Source: Acidobacteriota bacterium (lineage in GTDB: Bacteria; Acidobacteriota; Terriglobia; UBA7540). Taken from it: a DNA stretch of 64,000 nt. Where the stretch lies: contig JAMCXS010000028.1 of assembly GCA_023474345.1 (NCBI GenBank), positions 1 through 64,000 on the forward strand, in the 5' to 3' direction. Shown here in pieces: positions 62,469 to 64,000 of the stretch; within the stretch, counting starts at the first letter, position 1; each line of letters opens with the position of its first letter. The notes under the pieces were generated by a model. The model made no database searches. It was not told where the DNA came from and worked only from the letters and a program-made list of their open reading frames with translations. A program made the translations under genes and the position numbers.

Positions 62469-63014
62469 TCAGTATTCGATTCCTCGCTGGGCGAGAATCC
62501 CTTGCTGATAGGGATGTTTTACCTCACGCATTTCGGTGACCATGTCTGCGCACTCAACGATTGAAGGGTGAGCGTTGCGGCCCGTCAGGATCACGTGAAC
62601 CATTTCAGGCTTCTGCTTTAGAAGGTCCCGAACTTTAAGAGGGTCGAGCATCTTGTAACTGATCGCGTAATTGATTTCATCCAGAACGACCAAGTCGTAA
62701 TCACCACCCAGAATCGCCTGGCTCGCGTACTGCCAAGCTTCTTCGACCATCCGAACATCTTCAGGGTTCGGTTTTTCCACACCCACTTTCACAAAACCCC
62801 GGCCCATGGGCAGGATCTTAATCCTGTCTTCACCCAACATCCGGCAAGCGTCCAGCTCGCCATAGTGCCAGGACCCTTTGATGAATTGTACCATCAATAC
62901 CCTCAGTCCCTGGCCGACAGCACGAAAAGCCGTTCCCAGGGCTGCGGTGGTTTTCCCTTTGCCGGGACCGCTAAAGACGATAATCAGACCTTTCTTGGTT
63001 TCAGGCAAAGTCAC
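62469..63014 (-). CDS. cobO: cob(I)yrinic acid a,c-diamide adenosyltransferase
   Basis: The track start (63317) adds about 100 residues that are an antisense frame of rlmH. The GTG at 63014 with AAGGAAA directly upstream begins the real protein (181 residues): LIIVFSGPGKGKTTAALGTA (P-loop), VQFIKGSWHYGELDACRMLG, YDLVVLDEINYAISYKMLDP and VILTGRNAHPSIVECADMVT. CobO/BtuR/CobA enzymes transfer the adenosyl group of ATP to the corrin cobalt. The family supports either de novo synthesis or salvage; no other cobalamin gene is near, so salvage is the likelier role. It lies between rlmH and accD. Confidence 0.93.
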   Translation of the reverse strand: MTLPETKKGLIIVFSGPGKGKTTAALGTAFRAVGQGLRVLMVQFIKGSWHYGELDACRMLGEDRIKILPMGRGFVKVGVEKPNPEDVRMVEEAWQYASQAILGGDYDLVVLDEINYAISYKMLDPLKVRDLLKQKPEMVHVILTGRNAHPSIVECADMVTEMREVKHPYQQGILAQRGIEY

Positions 63015-63082
63015 TTTCCTTCGTGAACCTGTCCAAGCAGCGCTACGGGCCAACGCGTTTCCGAGACGCAACACTATAGGAG

Positions 63083-63547
63083 TCAGTGCGCGTAAGGAAA
63101 TCCCCGCAAGATTGTAAATCCCCGGTAGATTTGCTCCAGCAGCAGAGCCCGGGCCCAGTCGTGTGTCAAGGTCATCCGGGAAACAGAGAGCAGGAGATCG
63201 GCTTCCGCCCGAAAGGCCGAAGAGAAGCCATCCGGCCCGCCCACCACAAACGCCAGTTCGCGCGTTCCGCGAACGCCCTGCTGGCCCAGCCAAAGGGCAA
63301 ATTCCTGCGAAGTCCACTCACAGCCCTGCGGGTCCAGGAAAACTTTGGTGCTCTGCCGGAGCTTTTCGAGCATGCGAGCTTCAGCCGCCGAAAGCTTCTT
63401 GAAATTATTTCGATCACGCTTTTTGGTTTCCGGGATCTCCTCAATCACGAAATCACCGAACTTCGCAATGCGCGCGGCATAGTCATTGATCAGAGCGCAC
63501 AAGCGCGGATCCTTAGTTTTGCCTTCCCAGAGTGCCCGGATACGCAT
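63083..63547 (-). CDS. rlmH: 23S rRNA (pseudouridine1915-N3)-methyltransferase RlmH
   Basis: 154 residues, SPOUT-class knotted methyltransferase. Visible motifs are IRALWEGKTKDPRLCALIND, YAARIAKFGDFVIEEIPETK, FLDPQGCEWTSQEFALWLGQ and the SAM-binding knot ELAFVVGGPDGFSSAFRAEA with LSVSRMTLTHDWARALLLEQ. The C-terminus ends PYAH, where most members end in HPYHR or similar, a small variation. It methylates the pseudouridine at 1915 in helix 69 of 23S rRNA. rsfS lies 49 bp upstream, the widespread rsfS-rlmH pair. Confidence 0.96.
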   Translation of the reverse strand: MRIRALWEGKTKDPRLCALINDYAARIAKFGDFVIEEIPETKKRDRNNFKKLSAAEARMLEKLRQSTKVFLDPQGCEWTSQEFALWLGQQGVRGTRELAFVVGGPDGFSSAFRAEADLLLSVSRMTLTHDWARALLLEQIYRGFTILRGFPYAH

Positions 63548-63596
63548 GGAAACAACCTGTTAACCGACTTCCGACGATGCTCGATAACTCCAGCTC

Positions 63597-63941
63597 TTAA
63601 CCCTTGGGGATCGGGACACGCGGCGCCGTTTTCCAAAGCCGCTCAAGATCGTAGAACTCGCGCGCGCGTTCTGAAAAGATATGAACCACAAAACTCAGAT
63701 AGTCCATAAGAATCCACTCCGCTTGCGCGTAACCTTCCAGATGTGCCGGCGTCACCCCAGACTCTTTTTTCAGGTGTTCGAAAATAGCGTCCGATATGGC
63801 GCGGGTGTGACGCGTCGAGGTGCCGCTGCATATCAGGAAATAATCCGTGAAGGAACAAATGTTGCCAACGTCCAGCACTTCCATGTTTACGGCCTTGTGA
63901 TCCTGAGCCGCACGCACTGCCTCACGCAAATGGGGCCTCAT
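63597..63941 (-). CDS. rsfS: ribosomal silencing factor RsfS (YbeB/Iojap family)
   Basis: 114 residues. The Iojap pattern is complete: AAQDHKAVNMEVLDVGNICS, FTDYFLICSGTSTRHTRAIS, EGYAQAEWILMDYLSFVVHI and FSERAREFYDLERLWKTAPR. RsfS binds ribosomal protein L14 and blocks subunit joining when nutrients are short. It is upstream of rlmH on the same strand; nadD, its common neighbour, would lie to the right of the window. Confidence 0.96.
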   Translation of the reverse strand: MRPHLREAVRAAQDHKAVNMEVLDVGNICSFTDYFLICSGTSTRHTRAISDAIFEHLKKESGVTPAHLEGYAQAEWILMDYLSFVVHIFSERAREFYDLERLWKTAPRVPIPKG

Positions 63942-64000
63942 CGTCCTCCACGCAGTCGCTTTGTTGAGCTATAAAGCCCTTCCTTCAGTATATATTGTTC

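Overview
The window looks like chromosome from a Gram-negative bacterium, most likely a member of the Acidobacteriota (inference, no search run). Reasons: GC-rich coding DNA; an MdtABC-type RND pump and lipoproteins, which imply an outer membrane; proteins resembling families I associate with that phylum (a DUF6599-like exported protein in a cell-wall hydrolase operon, a DUF4019-like protein); secreted glycosidases; and both HslUV and ClpXP/Lon. Almost everything is ordinary chromosomal housekeeping. The accessory material sits in the first 20 kb. I saw no rRNA, tRNA, CRISPR array or complete transposase gene.

Layout. 1-260: the 3' end of a group II intron (domains V and VI) abutting, in antisense, the first ~45 codons of a DNA methyltransferase gene. 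364-1896: prephenate dehydratase and a TetR regulator. 2439-4262: a lone secreted glycosidase-like protein preceded by palindromes and an inverted-repeat element. 4263-5666: gene-poor, with a 131-bp MITE flanked by a TTAG duplication and a remnant of a Fis-type HTH gene. 5667-11178: a signalling island, all on the + strand: RsbS, RsbT, a hybrid histidine kinase whose N-terminus resembles the RsbT-binding domain of RsbU, a NarL-type response regulator, a receiver-only truncated paralogue, and a PspF-like sigma-54 activator. 11489-18923: MdtABC-type tripartite efflux pump on the - strand. 19737-23626: cell-wall operon (lytic transglycosylase, AmiC-type amidase, DUF6599-like protein). 23892-28265: alaS, recX, ilvE.

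28598-34370: a consensus sigma-70 promoter followed by the proteostasis operon tig-clpP-clpX-lon, then rho. 36040-41963 (- strand): hisS, aspS, mutL, cmk. 42022-52418: mixed genes (gamma-carbonic-anhydrase-like protein, O-methyltransferase with its own terminator, metallophosphoesterase, lipoprotein, PmbA/TldD protease pair, DUF4126 membrane protein, DUF4019 protein, acyl-CoA carboxylase beta subunit, DUF3592-like protein), with several intergenic GTAGCG-type palindromic repeats. 52726-55020: a divergent GH92 glycosidase. 55307-63941 (- strand): rsfS, rlmH, cobO, accD, folC, plsC, a LolA-fold protein, hslV, hslU and an FN3 lipoprotein.

How it works together. The most interesting part is 5667-8695. 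RsbS and RsbT form the core switch of the stressosome, in which RsbT normally leaves the complex to activate the phosphatase RsbU. Here no RsbU or RsbR is present. The next gene joins an RsbU_N-like segment to PAS and HisKA_3 kinase domains and is followed after one base by a NarL-type regulator. The simplest inference is that the RsbS/RsbT partner switch feeds a two-component phosphorelay instead of the PP2C/sigma-B route.
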